A stretch of DNA of 64,000 bases from a bacterium (lineage in GTDB: Bacteria > Bacteroidota > Ignavibacteria > SZUA-365): NCBI GenBank assembly GCA_020444325.1, contig JAHLLD010000005.1, positions 285,910 through 349,909 on the forward strand, read 5' to 3'. Position 1 is the first letter of the stretch, and every line of letters starts with the position of its first letter. Positions 7,612 to 18,700 of this stretch are shown in pieces. The notes below the pieces were generated by a model. It did not search any database, had not been told where the DNA came from, and saw only the letters and a list, made by a program, of their open reading frames with translations. A program made the position numbers and the translations under genes.

Positions 7612-9671
7612 TACTGCTGCTTTTCGATGCGCACGCGGGCATCGACGGCGGTGACGCCGGATGCGGTGCCGAGCAGGGGATTGAGATCCATTTCCACGAT
7701 CTCCGGGGCGGCATCGAGCAGGGCGGAGAGTCGCACGATGACATCAATGAAGGCATCGATATCGACGCCTGCCTGTCCGCGCACGCCCTGAAGAATTTTG
7801 TATCCCTTCAGATTCTCAATCATCCACCGCGCCTCGTCGGGAGAAACCGGTGCGAGTCCGGCATTCACATCCTTGAGTACTTCGATGAAAATGCCACCGA
7901 GTCCGCACAGCAGCATATGGCCGAAGAGATCCTCCTTCTTCGCACCGGCGAACAGCTCGGTTCCGCTGAGCATGGGCTGGAGGAGAATGGCCGTGGTGTC
8001 GGGAATCTGCATCATGCGCGTGAATTCCTCGCGCACGCGTACTTCGCTGTTGACGTTGAGGACCACGCCGCCAACGTCGGATTTGTGCACGGGACCGACG
8101 ACTTTCATGACGACGGGATAACCCAGCGCCGCAGCCTCACGTACGGCGTCCTCTTCATTGCTGACCACTGCTTCACCGGCCCGGGGAATGCCCGCGGCGT
8201 CGAGCAGCGCCTGTATGGAGTCGGGTGAGATATAGCCGTCATCTTCCTTCTCGATGATGCTGCGGATGGACGTCGTGTCCACCTCGGGGAGTGTAAACTC
8301 CGCAGCCGGTTTCGATGCATGGAATACGCGCGCGAGCGCGTTGCCGAAGGTGACTTCGTCCGGAAAATTAAGATGTCCCTTCTCGAGAAAAGCGTCCACT
8401 TCGGCGCGGGCGGTAAGGGTGGAGGGCAGGACGGGGAAAATCGGCTTTTTCGCCGTGCGCATTTTTTCGTCGAGCACATCGTACACGTCGAAGATTTCCA
8501 CGAGTCCGGGCGTCCCGAAAATCACCACCATGGCGTCAATGTCGTCGAATTTCGTGTCCACGTAATCGATAATGCTTCCGAGCTGCGCGGCCGTGCCGGT
8601 GGCGAGGAAGTCGATGGGATTGGCGACGGAGGAGCCGGGGAAGAGCTCGGTGAGCAGTTCCTCGGCGGCGGGACCCTCAATATGCGGCACGCTCATGCCG
8701 CCGTTGGAGAGGGCATCGGTGAGCATGACGGCGGGACCCCCGGCATGGGTGATGATGGCGATGTTTTTTCCCTCGAGTTCCGGATGCATGAATATCGAAG
8801 CCACGGTGATGAGGTCCTCGCGTCCATAACAACGCACGATGCCCGCCTTGCGGAACAGGGCGTCAACCGCCACGTCGGAACTGGCCAGCGCGCCGGTGTG
8901 GGACGAAGCCGCGCGGCTGCCCGCCTCGGAACTGCCCGCTTTGACCGCAGCGATACGGCAGCCCTTGCGGATGAGCGAGGATGCATGGCGCAGCAGCTTG
9001 TCCGGCTTGCTGATCGTTTCGATATACAGCAGCTTCACGCGCGAACTGTTCGCGGGATCGAAGGTCTCATCCAGATGTTCGAGCACTTCCTCAACGCCCA
9101 GCTGCGCGCTGTTGCCGACGGAGAACACGCTGGAGAAGGTGAGTCCTTTCGGAATGCCCGCTTCCAGAATGAAGCAAGCCGTTGCACCGGAGCCGGAAAT
9201 GAAATCCACTCCCTTCGCATCCAGCTTCGGAATTGGCTCGGTGAACACGCTGTTGTGCTGCGGGGTCATGATGCCGACGCAGTTCGGTCCGATCAGGGAC
9301 CCGTCGACACTCTCGATCACCTCGACCACCTTGCGCTCCAGCTCGGCTCCCGCCTCGCTCTCTTCGCTGTACCCGGCGCTGAGAATGATGAAGCCGCGCG
9401 TGCCCTTCTCCTTTGCAAGGATTTCCACCACGGGAAGCGTGTATTTCGCAGCGATGGCGATGATGGCCATGTCGGTCTGCGGCAGATCGGCAGGATCCCG
9501 GTAGCTGCGCACGCCCTGCACTTCCTCTTCCTTGGGATTCAGGACAGCGAGCGTGCCCTCGAAACCGCCGTCGATGATATTTTTTAACACTTTGCCGCCC
9601 GGCTTGTGAATGTCGTTGGATCCGCCGACGACGACGATACTCTTGGGATTCAGCAGCTGGGTTGAAATCAT
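7611..9671 (-). CDS. ADP-forming acyl-CoA (acetate-CoA) ligase, fused alpha-beta subunits
   Basis: A 686-residue protein with the domain order of fused acyl-CoA synthetases (NDP-forming): CoA-binding Rossmann domain (LNPKSIVVVGGSNDIHKPG at residues 7-25, then GFIILSAGYSE and GPNCVGIM), succinyl-CoA-ligase-like domain with the phospho-accepting His region (SSHTGALASSDVAVDALFRK near residue 260) and a C-terminal ATP-grasp domain (from about residue 465: DDGYISPDSIQALLDAAGI ... GYPVVMKVVGPVHKSDVGGV ... GAKKEDLFGHMLLCGLGG). These cytosolic enzymes convert acyl-CoA + ADP + Pi to acid + CoA + ATP, and are used for substrate-level phosphorylation from acetyl-CoA or related thioesters. It is the first gene of a two-gene operon with the methyltransferase. 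Confidence 0.9.
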   Translation of the reverse strand: MISTQLLNPKSIVVVGGSNDIHKPGGKVLKNIIDGGFEGTLAVLNPKEEEVQGVRSYRDPADLPQTDMAIIAIAAKYTLPVVEILAKEKGTRGFIILSAGYSEESEAGAELERKVVEVIESVDGSLIGPNCVGIMTPQHNSVFTEPIPKLDAKGVDFISGSGATACFILEAGIPKGLTFSSVFSVGNSAQLGVEEVLEHLDETFDPANSSRVKLLYIETISKPDKLLRHASSLIRKGCRIAAVKAGSSEAGSRAASSHTGALASSDVAVDALFRKAGIVRCYGREDLITVASIFMHPELEGKNIAIITHAGGPAVMLTDALSNGGMSVPHIEGPAAEELLTELFPGSSVANPIDFLATGTAAQLGSIIDYVDTKFDDIDAMVVIFGTPGLVEIFDVYDVLDEKMRTAKKPIFPVLPSTLTARAEVDAFLEKGHLNFPDEVTFGNALARVFHASKPAAEFTLPEVDTTSIRSIIEKEDDGYISPDSIQALLDAAGIPRAGEAVVSNEEDAVREAAALGYPVVMKVVGPVHKSDVGGVVLNVNSEVRVREEFTRMMQIPDTTAILLQPMLSGTELFAGAKKEDLFGHMLLCGLGGIFIEVLKDVNAGLAPVSPDEARWMIENLKGYKILQGVRGQAGVDIDAFIDVIVRLSALLDAAPEIVEMDLNPLLGTASGVTAVDARVRIEKQQ

Positions 9672-10111
9672 GCTCGTGCTCCTTGCTCGTGATGGACTCC
9701 CCGCACAGCATGGGGGAGGACAGTTCTACAGGTATGACCGCCACGGAAGGAGGTGACCTTGTCATGGCGGTTTGGCATACAGGATCCGCATTCAGAATGC
9801 GGACAATGACATCTTTAAAATTGACGAATTGCGGGGTTAAATCAAAAAAGCAGGAGTCCCGCTCAGGCGGAAAGAAAAGGATAATGCGCGGATATTGAGG
9901 GAAAATGCATGAAAAATGCGATTCGGGCGGTCCCGTAAGATATGCTATTTCAAGGTATTCATCAACTATTGCGTTGACTACGCCCTTCGATTTTCGTATT
10001 TTCAGGAATGCGGCGGAGAAGAGTTGTACTTACACGGTTTTCCGGGGAGACTTCTCCGAGGCAATTGCATATAACGATGGACTATTCCCTTCATAATCCA
10101 GGTCTGGACCT
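9672..10111. other. Divergent intergenic region between acyl-CoA ligase and queA
   Basis: A 440-nt region with no convincing gene. It is locally more AT-rich than its neighbours (around 9800-10010), consistent with promoters in both directions. A small open frame at 9905-10096 has no recognisable product and no good ribosome-binding site. Confidence 0.6.
9974..10002 (+). promoter_or_regulatory. Probable sigma-70-type promoter of queA
   Basis: TTGACT at 9974-9979 and TATTTT at 9997-10002 with 17-nt spacing, about 110 nt upstream of the queA start. Prediction by eye only. Confidence 0.45.
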
Positions 10112-11146
10112 ATGAAACTCTCTGATTTCGATTACAATTTTCCCAAAGGTCTGATTGCGAAATATCCGGTGGACCCACGTGACCAGGCGCGTTTGCTGGT
10201 TATTGACCGCGCTACGGGCGATGTCGAGCACAGGACTTTTTCGGATATACATGAATACTTCAAAAAAGGCGACACGCTCGTGCTCAACGACACGAAGGTG
10301 TTTCCCGCACGTCTGATCGGGCGGAAAGAAAAAACCAACGCCAAAATTGAAGTGTTCCTGCTGCGTGAGCTGAGCAAGGAAGAACGTCTGTGGGACGTTA
10401 TCGTCGATCCCGCCCGCAAGGTGCGTATCGGCAACAAGATTTATTTCTCGGACAAGCTCATGTGCGAGGTTATTGACAATACGACCTCCCGGGGACGCAC
10501 GGTGCGTTTCAACTATCAGGGAGATTTCTTCAAACTGATCGACAATGTGGGACAGACGCCGCTGCCGCCGTATATCAAGCGCGATCCGGAGGAGAGCGAC
10601 AAGGATAATTATCAGACGGTGTTTGCACGTGAAATCGGCGCGGTTGCTGCCCCGACGGCGGGACTCCATTTCACCAAGAAGCTGCTTGGCCGCATGAAGA
10701 AAAAAGGCGTTTCCGTGACCAGTGTGCTGCTGCATATCGGACATGGCACCTTCCGTCCCGTCGAAGTCGAAGACCTGACCAAGCACAAAATGGATTCCGA
10801 GTACTACGAGATTCCGCCCGAAGCCTGCGTCGCCGTCAACAAGACGAAGGAAGCGAAGAAGAACGTCTTCGTCTGCGGCACAAGCACGGTGCGCGCGCTC
10901 GAATCCAGTGTGACCACCATGCGTCAGCTGGCACCGACCCGCGGGTGGACAGACAAGTTCATCTATCCTCCGTACGACTTCAAGATCACCGACAAGCTGA
11001 TCACCAATTTCCATCAGCCGAAATCCACGCTGCTCATGCTCGTTGCGGCGTTCACGGATTATGACCTGATGATGAAGGCATACAAGAAAGCCGTCAAGGA
11101 TAAGTATCGCCTCTTCAGTTATGGCGATGCCATGATCATTCTCTGA
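10112..11146 (+). CDS. queA: S-adenosylmethionine:tRNA ribosyltransferase-isomerase
   Basis: The 344-residue product matches QueA from end to end: the N-terminal SDFDYNFPKGLIAKYPVDPRDQARLL segment (MKLSDFDY... at residues 1-8), LVLNDTKVFPARLIGRK near residues 56-72, AAPTAGLHFTKKLL near residues 179-192, HIGHGTFRPVEVEDLTKHKM near residues 206-225, the G-x-S-T-V-R-A-L-E-S motif (GTSTVRALES), and YPPYDFKITDKLITNFHQPKSTLLMLVAAF at the end. It transfers and isomerises the ribose of SAM onto preQ1-tRNA to form epoxyqueuosine in the anticodon wobble base. It is cytosolic. No queuosine riboswitch is evident upstream. A stable hairpin follows the stop. Confidence 0.97.
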   Translation: MKLSDFDYNFPKGLIAKYPVDPRDQARLLVIDRATGDVEHRTFSDIHEYFKKGDTLVLNDTKVFPARLIGRKEKTNAKIEVFLLRELSKEERLWDVIVDPARKVRIGNKIYFSDKLMCEVIDNTTSRGRTVRFNYQGDFFKLIDNVGQTPLPPYIKRDPEESDKDNYQTVFAREIGAVAAPTAGLHFTKKLLGRMKKKGVSVTSVLLHIGHGTFRPVEVEDLTKHKMDSEYYEIPPEACVAVNKTKEAKKNVFVCGTSTVRALESSVTTMRQLAPTRGWTDKFIYPPYDFKITDKLITNFHQPKSTLLMLVAAFTDYDLMMKAYKKAVKDKYRLFSYGDAMIIL

Positions 11147-11170
11147 TCATGCACGTTTCTGAAATTTATC

Positions 11171-11201
11171 GCACAGGCGAAGTCACGTACTTCGCCTGTG
11201 C
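11171..11201 (+). terminator. Hairpin after queA, probable terminator or attenuator
   Basis: A perfect 13-bp stem (GCACAGGCGAAGT / ACTTCGCCTGTGC) with a 5-nt loop, 24 nt after the queA stop. It lacks a strong T-tract, so it may reduce rather than stop read-through into ispD, which starts 39 nt downstream. Confidence 0.6.
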
Positions 11202-11240
11202 TGTTTCCAGTCCTTCGTATATAGCGCACAGTAAAGCCTC

Positions 11241-11930
11241 ATGACGAAATTTACCGTATGTATCCCCGCCGCCGGATCAGGGACGCGCATGAACAGCGCC
11301 ACACCCAAACAGTACTTGCCGCTCGCTGGCCGGGAAGTGCTGCTGCGCACGCTCGATGTTTTTGAAAAAATGGACAGTTGCGAGCGTATCGTGATCGCGA
11401 CGGATGACCGGGCTGCGCTGGACGCACTGCTTGGCAGGGAGCATTGGAGTACCCCGATTACCATCGTCGAGGGGGGATCTCTTCGCCAGTATTCGGTGGC
11501 GAATGCGCTGGAGGCGGTGCCGGAAAGTGAAGCAGTGGTGCTCGTGCACGACGCCGCGCGTCCCTGTGTGCGTCCCTCTGACGTCGAGGCCGTTGCCGAT
11601 GCGGTCGCAGAGCACGGCGCCGCACTGCTCGCCGTTCCTGCGCGCGATACGCTCAAGGAAGTGCGGGGGGGACTCGTGCAGAAGACGCTCGACCGTTCGG
11701 TCATCTGGCAGGCGCAGACTCCCCAGGGCGCGCGAGCACGGCTTTTCCGCGATGCGTTCGGGAATGTGAAATCCCGGCAGCATGTCACCGATGATGTCTC
11801 CCTGCTCGAAGCCCTCGGCATCCCGGTGCATGTGGTACAGGGTTCGCATGGCAATATCAAGATTACCGCGCCGGAGGATATCCCGCTGGCCGAAGCGATG
11901 CTGCGTATGGCAGAAGCGAGGGACGCATGA
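11241..11930 (+). CDS. ispD: 2-C-methyl-D-erythritol 4-phosphate cytidylyltransferase
   Basis: The 229-residue protein is a standard-length IspD. Visible motifs: the CTP-binding loop PAAGSGTRM (residues 9-17) followed by K23 in PKQY, the VLVHDAARPCVRPSDVE motif near residues 100-116, the PARDTLKEV stretch, and the QTPQGARARLF signature near residues 157-167. It catalyses CTP + MEP to CDP-methylerythritol in the non-mevalonate isoprenoid pathway, so this organism makes isoprenoids by the MEP route. It overlaps the downstream rsmI gene by 4 nt (ATGA at 11927-11930), indicating translational coupling. Confidence 0.97.
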   Translation: MTKFTVCIPAAGSGTRMNSATPKQYLPLAGREVLLRTLDVFEKMDSCERIVIATDDRAALDALLGREHWSTPITIVEGGSLRQYSVANALEAVPESEAVVLVHDAARPCVRPSDVEAVADAVAEHGAALLAVPARDTLKEVRGGLVQKTLDRSVIWQAQTPQGARARLFRDAFGNVKSRQHVTDDVSLLEALGIPVHVVQGSHGNIKITAPEDIPLAEAMLRMAEARDA

Positions 11931-12628
11931 AAAAGGGGACGCTGTATGTCGTAGGCACTCCGATCGGACATCCCGATGATATCTCGTTGCGCGCGATTGA
12001 AGTCCTGCGTTCGGTAGATTATATCGCCTGCGAGGAAAGAAAAACCGCGCTGCGTTTGCTGTCAGGACACAACATCGAAAAAGAACTCGTCGAGGTGAAC
12101 GAGCACACGGAAAAGCAGGAAACCGATCAGATCGTGCTCGATCTCGCGATGGGAAAGGATATCGCGCTGATATCCGACTGCGGCATGCCGGTGTTCGCCG
12201 ATCCCGGTACGCATCTCCTGGGTGAAGTCATGGATACGGGCATCCGCGTCACTGCCGTCCCGGGACCCACCTCGCTCACCACAGCGCTCGCCGTCTCCGG
12301 CTTCGATGCGCATCGCTTTTACTTCTATGGCTTCCTCTCCCCCAAGCGCCCCGAACGCAAGGAGGAACTACGCATGCTGCGGGACTTCCCCGCACCCACC
12401 GTGTTTCTCGATGCGCCGTACCGGCTGGTCCAGGTGCTTGAGGACATGACCGCCGCGTATGGCAAGGGACGCAAGGCCGCAGTGGCGGTAGACCTTACCC
12501 TCCCGAGCGAAGAGGTTCGCCGGGGCACGCTCGAACAGCTCCGCGACCATTACCGCGCCCACAAACGCAAATGTGAATTCGTGATCATCGTCGACGGCGC
12601 CCCCCAGCGCAGAAGGCATCGGCGCTGA
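11927..12628 (+). CDS. rsmI: 16S rRNA (cytidine-2'-O)-methyltransferase RsmI-like
   Basis: The protein is a tetrapyrrole-methylase-fold enzyme with the RsmI signature: YVVGTPIGHPDDISLRAIEV at residues 6-25 (canonical GTPIGNLxDITLRAxE), IACEERKTALRLL, LISDCGMPVFADPG near residues 84-97, and VTAVPGPTSLTTALAVSGF near residues 109-127. RsmI methylates the ribose of C1402 in the 16S rRNA decoding centre. At 233 residues it is shorter than the usual 275-290; the C-terminal small domain is missing and the protein ends in a basic tail (RRRHRR). The substitution HPDD for NLxD near the SAM site is also unusual. I therefore treat the family as sure and the exact target as likely. Confidence 0.85.
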   Translation: MKKGTLYVVGTPIGHPDDISLRAIEVLRSVDYIACEERKTALRLLSGHNIEKELVEVNEHTEKQETDQIVLDLAMGKDIALISDCGMPVFADPGTHLLGEVMDTGIRVTAVPGPTSLTTALAVSGFDAHRFYFYGFLSPKRPERKEELRMLRDFPAPTVFLDAPYRLVQVLEDMTAAYGKGRKAAVAVDLTLPSEEVRRGTLEQLRDHYRAHKRKCEFVIIVDGAPQRRRHRR

Positions 12629-12671
12629 GATAATTCTCGCTTTTCTTCCCCATGAAATAGTGGAAATGCAA

Positions 12672-12716
12672 AACCCCGTTCCCGGAATCCGCATTGAGCG
12701 GAGCAGGAACGGGGTT
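12672..12716. terminator. Bidirectional terminator hairpin between convergent genes
   Basis: An 11-bp perfect stem AACCCCGTTCC (12672-12682) / GGAACGGGGTT (12706-12716), with an inner partial stem formed by TCCGC / GCGGA. It lies between the rsmI stop and the stop of the giant minus-strand gene. Confidence 0.7.
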
Positions 12717-12717
12717 G

Positions 12718-12767
12718 TATGCAGTTTCTGCATATTCATTTGCAGATTCTTATGCAGAATCTGCATA
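12718..12767. repeat. Two 17-nt perfect palindromes at 33-bp spacing
   Basis: TATGCAGTTTCTGCATA at 12718-12734 and TATGCAGAATCTGCATA at 12751-12767. Each has perfect 7-bp arms around a 3-nt centre and they start exactly 33 bp apart. The same element, with three units at the same 33-bp period, occurs at 47389-47471. Here it lies just past the stop codon of the giant protein gene. Confidence 0.85.
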
Positions 12768-12775
12768 ATGCATGC

Positions 12776-15700
12776 TTACCGCACGATAATCATGCGGCGT
12801 ACGGCGGTTTTATCGGCGCTGCGGAGTACGTAGACGTAGGTTCCGGGTTCGAGCTCGGCGACACCGAGGTTGACGGTGTGGACGCCGCGCTGGCGGAAAC
12901 CTTCGTCGATGGACGTCACGTGACGTCCGATCATGTCGTAGAGGTCGAGCGTGATCGTCATGTCCGCAGGAACCTCGTAGGTGATCCGCGCAGCCGGTGC
13001 CGCGGAGGCGGAGACCGGGTTCGGATGGTTCTGATGCAGCACGAAGCCGGGAATGTCTGTCATCAGACGGTCGCCGGGCAGACAGTAGTCGAGCAGCTCG
13101 AAGCTGCCGTCATCCGTGCCGCTGACCCGGGCGTAACCCTGGGTGAAGGCCCAGTCGTCCATCAAACGCAGCGTGGTGTTGAGGCTGTTGCCGACCAGGA
13201 CCAGGCAGCGCACGGTGATGAGCGCGCCGGTGCCCGCGGCGACTTCGGCACCACTCGCGGTTATGGTGAGTTCACCCGCGCTGTTGTTGTAGTCCATGGC
13301 GACCTGCATGGCAGACGACAGGGTGCCGTCTTTCACCAGCTCAACCGGGTACAGCATGCTGCGGTTGAAGGCGATGCTTCCGGTCCATCCCGTGACTTGG
13401 GCGGGACCCAGATCGGCATCGACCATGACGGTGACGTCGATAACGTCATCTACGCGCGCGGCAAGCTGATCGAGACTGAGAATGGCGTCCACAATCGGCT
13501 GCGGAATGGCTTCGGCCTCAAGCATGCCGGCCACGCTGATGGCGCAGGGAGCGCCGGTGGTGACGACAAGACTGTCGGTGAAGCTGCCGGATGCGGTCGG
13601 GAGGAATTCAACGTCCGCCGTCATCTGTTCGCCGGACTGCAGAACTGCAGGCGGGGCTGGAGTGACGGTGTTCATGTTGAATATCGGATTGCTGCTCATC
13701 ACATCCGCGATGTTCAGCGGAAGCTCGCAGGTGTTTTCGATCACGATCTGCCGCACGCCGCCGGATTGTCCGACCACCGTCACCGGCCAGTTGGCCGAGC
13801 TGACGGTCACCGTCGGCAGTACGGCACGCGCAATCAGCACCGTCCGTCTCTCAACCGGCGTGCCGAACGCGGTGAAGCGCGACACGAAGGTGGCAGTGTA
13901 AGTATGCGTGCGCGCATCAGGATTCAGCACGATGCTGACCTGCTCGGTCGCACCGCTGGCAATGCTCGCGGGCAGCGTCGCCGGATCCGGTGCCAGGATG
14001 CTGAAGAAGCTGGCATCAGTGCCTTCGAGCTGCACGGACTCAAGCGTGATGTCTTCAAGATACGTGCTGCGAATCGTGAAGTTGAAACTGCGCTCTTCGC
14101 ACCAGAACTGCGGATCGAGTCGCACGGTATCGATCTGCGTGAGCGCGCCTTCCTGCGCGGTGGCACGGAAGTCGTACACGGTGGAATCGGCACAGGGAGC
14201 ATCCACGAGCAGCGTCATCGTGCCGAGGAAGCTGCCGGTGTTCGATGCATTGAAATCGAGCTGCAGGGTCAGGGAATCACCCGGCTGTATGCAGTAGGGC
14301 GGCGCCGGGGTCGCACTGGTGAGTGGCGGGAAGGTGATATTGCTGCGGTCGTAACAGAGCGGGACGCTGCCGGTGTTATGCAGCGTGATGCTGCGGGAAA
14401 CCGGGTTGTTCACTTCCAGCGTTCCGAGATTGACGCTGCCATCAGCTGCCGCAACCAGTGTGACGCGTTCGGCTTCGAGCGGAATGTCGAAGACAGGAAG
14501 TACGCCGTCATCGGTCTGTATTCTGAGTGCGGCGTTGACCGGACCGTCACCGAGCACCATGGAAGGATCGAAGCGCAGTTCGAAGATGCGCTCCGCACCC
14601 GCGGGAATGGACTCGGGATTTACCACCGGTGTCAGGTTCGTGAAGGCCGAGGCGTTTGCACCGATGATGGTCGCGGAAAGGATGGTGATCGGACCGCTTC
14701 CTGTATTCTCCAGCGTGTCATTCAGTGTGGTGATCTCGCACTGGGCCTTGCTGCCGTAAGCGAGAAGCGGGGGACGCACTTCCAGCGTTCCGCGCACACC
14801 TTCGCCCTGGAGATCGACACAGATGGTGTCGGCGCAGGGACCGGTGATGATGAAGCATGCTGTTGCCGCGAAGGTGTTTTCGGTCTGGGGATTGAAGCGT
14901 ATGGTATATGTCTCGGACGTGCCGGATGCAACCTGCATCGGGGAGCCAGACTGCAGCGAGAAGGTGCCGGTCGGTGAAATGATGATTTCACCGATGGTGG
15001 CATCCATGCCGCCGTTGTTCTGGAAGGTGATATCCCGCGTGGTGGCTCCGCCGACGTTGACGACGGGGAAGCTGAGCGGATTGGGTGTCGCAGCATACTG
15101 CTGCTCGACCAGTTCACCATGCAGAGGAATGCGGAATTCCTTCTGGCAGGATTCGGTCACGATGATGAGAACGTCATCATAGCTGCCGTATCCCGGCGGC
15201 GTGAATTCCACGAACAGTCCGATAAGCTTTGAAGCCGGAATGCTGATGTCTCCGATCTCCGAAGTTGTAAATGCTGTACCATTCTGCAGCGAGATGTTTA
15301 CCGTCTCGGGAGTGTTCCCGGTGTTGGTGAGCTGAAGCTTCACGGCGTTGATCACATCACAGATTGCATGTCGTCCGAAATCGATATCCGTTTCGGAAAG
15401 CTCGAGTCCAACGCTGTCACGCGTCGCATGAAGCATGACCGAGAGCGAAGGATACGCAGGATCGCTGCTGCTGATAATCAGCGTACCATGCTCGGTGCCC
15501 AGCAATGCCGGGGAGGCACAGACTGTGATCGTCTGTTCCTGGTTCGGACCGAGCGTGAAGGGTGTGGGCAGCGGGGGATTGATGCTGAAGACGCTGCCGG
15601 ACTGCGAAATGGTGAGTCCGGTCACATCCACGGATTCCAGTCCCTGGTTCTTCAGAATGATGTCCTCGCAGGATTCTTCGAACGAGCACGGATCCATCAA

Positions 15701-18700
15701 ATAGGTGATGTCGCCGCGATCAGGCGCGAGTCCATCAGTGTCGCCCGTACCCGTCAGTCCGAGTGCATACGTGTCGCCGCAGGGATCGCTTTCGATTTCC
15801 ACGATCGGGTGGAAGGGACCGCGTGCGTTCGGATTGAATTCCACATCGAAGGTCATCGACTGACCCGGGGACAGCGGAACGGGAAGTGCCTGCGCAGGAG
15901 TGGCACTGAACACCGAGCTTTCCTTCACGACGCTGATGCGCGTAATCGTGAGAGGCTGATTGCTGGTATTGCGAATGGTGAACTGCCGTGATTCGGGGAC
16001 GAAAAGACGTGTGAAGAATTCCGTCGTCGAATCCCCTTCCACGGTGAATTCGGCCACCGTTCTGCGCGCGGTGACATTGATGTTCGTCACCCCGGCCTGC
16101 AGGTCATTGTGTGTGAGACGGATGATGGCGTGGCTCTCGCCCTCGGTGGGACGATTGAATTCCACGATCATCGGGTATTCGCTTTCGGGCTGTGCGGTGT
16201 CGTTGATCGCGGGCTGTATCACCTTGAAGTGAGCTGCATCCGCGCCGCTGAGGCTGATGCTATAGAAGACCAGCGGACCGTTGCCCTTGTTCTTGATGAT
16301 AATTGTATCGCGAAGCGGGGTGGAGCAGGGCTGTATGCCGAGATCGGCTGCCTGCGGCGCTTCGATTTCCGGGTTCGGTACACAGCGTGCGTTGATCTCC
16401 ACGTAGCCGGTATCCGGACAGCGGGCATCCCAGGTCACACGCACCGAGGTGTTGAATTCCCCAATATCCACAGGCGCGAAGCGCAGCGTGAACGTTGTGC
16501 TGCCTCCAGGCTGCAGTGTCATGGGGATGGGTGGCTTGTTCTGGAATTGCAGAGGGGGCAGGATTTTCGTGAAATCGATGCCGGTGATATGTGCCGGAGT
16601 GTCACCCGGATTGGTGATCGTGATGGTTTTGTTGGTCACGCGGTTCGCAAAGATGGGACCGACGGTGACAGGACTCGGGGGATCGAATTCGAGGACGGTT
16701 TCCAGCGCCTTGCCCTTCAGTGTGAGCAGAAGAGTATCGGTGCAGAGTCCATAAGGAATGCGATACGTCGCTTCAAAGTCGCCGGCTTCCCAGGGCTTGA
16801 ATTCGAGATGCAGCGTCTTGCTGCTGTCCTGCAGAAGCACCAGTCCCCTGTCCGGCGAACCGAACATCGGATCCCCATCGGCGTATTCAATCAGTCCGAT
16901 GGAAACAAAAGTATTCCCTATATTCTGCAGCGTGATGGATGTGTCTTTCATCCCTCCCGTGCAGATCTCACCGAAATCGATCGTCGTTGCCGACGCCGTC
17001 ATTTTCGAAATCTGTCCCATACCGTTGAGCGCGATAATCGCGGTGTCGGGACAGGTAGGATTGCCGTTGATGATGCGATACACGCCGCGGCGCATCGCAC
17101 TGTCCTGCGGCGCAAAAATAAATTCAAAGTTCTCAGATCCGTTGATCTCCGTACCGGGCTGCGGATTGAGCAGACCGAAGTCGTTGTCGCCAGAGACGAA
17201 CTCCATTCTGACGAACGTCGGATTGCGATTTCCCGTCGCACTGATGGGTGTCGGGAAACGAAGCGTATCGCCGACGCAGGTTCCGTAGGAAAGCTGCATT
17301 TCGTCGAGGAAACTCAGAGCGCCATAGTTGCGCTTTCCCTCGAGGCGCACGAGCCAGGGATTGTGATCCGGATCATTGCTGCCGATGGAAAGCGTGCCGA
17401 CCTGTGTTCCGCCGAAATTCGAAGGCGGCGTCCACTTCACCTTGACCTCGATAAACTGTCCCGGCGGAAGCGTGAGCGGGAAAATCCCATTGTTCACAAT
17501 TTCATATTCCGGCGGGGAGAAGTTGAGGTGATTCGGGTCAATGGTCAGCGCGCCGTTGCCGCTGTTGCGAATGATGAAGGAAGCTTCAGCCGAACGTTCA
17601 CAGCTGATTTCAGGAAAGGTGAGTTCGGTATCGGTATTGGAGATATCGGATACAGGAGGTACACCGTAAAAGCGTATCATGTAACCTGTGTTCTGTGCCT
17701 TGTTGCCGCCGACGGCGAAGCCGGATTGTTCGCTCACCATCTTGATGGCAGTCATGGGGTCGGTATTCGGGACGTAGCCGATGGAATGCTTCTCGTAATT
17801 GAAGCCGCCATCGGCCGAAACGCCGATATAATGTCTTCCTGCGCCGATCATACCGCGGTTTGCATTGAGGAAATCACCGGCCCACATGCCTTTCACGGTG
17901 GAGGGCAGGTTGCCGGGTGTGACGTTGACGTAGCGGTTTCCATTGAGGATGGACCGATATGCGAAGGGCATCTGTGCCTGCTGTCTCTGGCCGCAGAGAA
18001 TGTGATCATCTGCTGTGGTCATCTGGATGTTTGTGAAGAACAGATCGGTCATTCCGGAAACGCTGATAGGGTATATCGGTGTATAATTTCCCGATCCCGA
18101 GTATTCAAGGAGGAGGCCGAATTCCCCACCCATGATGTATTTACCGCCTGCATAATCGACGGTCAGCAGTGCCCCCATTCCAGAGAGGATGTACTGCGGC
18201 GGGACCGGGTTTTCAAACCAGTCGTTGCCGCCATTCGTCGTCATGAATACCTGTGCGGGATGGTCCTCGCCCCCGTTGATCATCGCCTCGAAACCGTCTC
18301 CACCGACAATCATGCCATTGGCTTCGTCCGCCCACACGATGTCATGCAGCGTGGGAGGAGACATGAAGCGGTTGGTGTCCCACGGAAGGTTTATCTGCTG
18401 CCATGTGCGTCCCTTGTCGAAGGTCTTGTACACCATGGCGCTGTCGCCCACGACATAAGCTAGTCGGTTGTCAAGGACGTACACCGCGCGCCAGACAACC
18501 CAGTCCGGCAATGGCGGAGTGAACATCGGGCCCGACGCAGGGACTGGCATCCAGTGATCCCAGCCGTCGTCGGTAAAGACGATGCCGCTCCTCTCAGTTG
18601 ACATATCAGGCTGCGTGATTAACACACCGAAGTTCTCATCGTACATATCCATGTCGTAGATGTACGGGAGGCGGCCAGTTATCGGGTGCTCTACCCAGGT

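Noticed and set aside
9905..10096. Small 63-residue gene upstream of queA
   Set aside because: It overlaps the probable queA promoter, has no family features and no clear ribosome-binding site.
12719..14977. Long open frame antisense to the giant surface protein (also 16109-18463 and others on the opposite strand)
   Set aside because: It mirrors a GC-rich coding gene, has no ribosome-binding site, no recognisable domains and an odd composition; such shadows are expected opposite long genes at this GC content.
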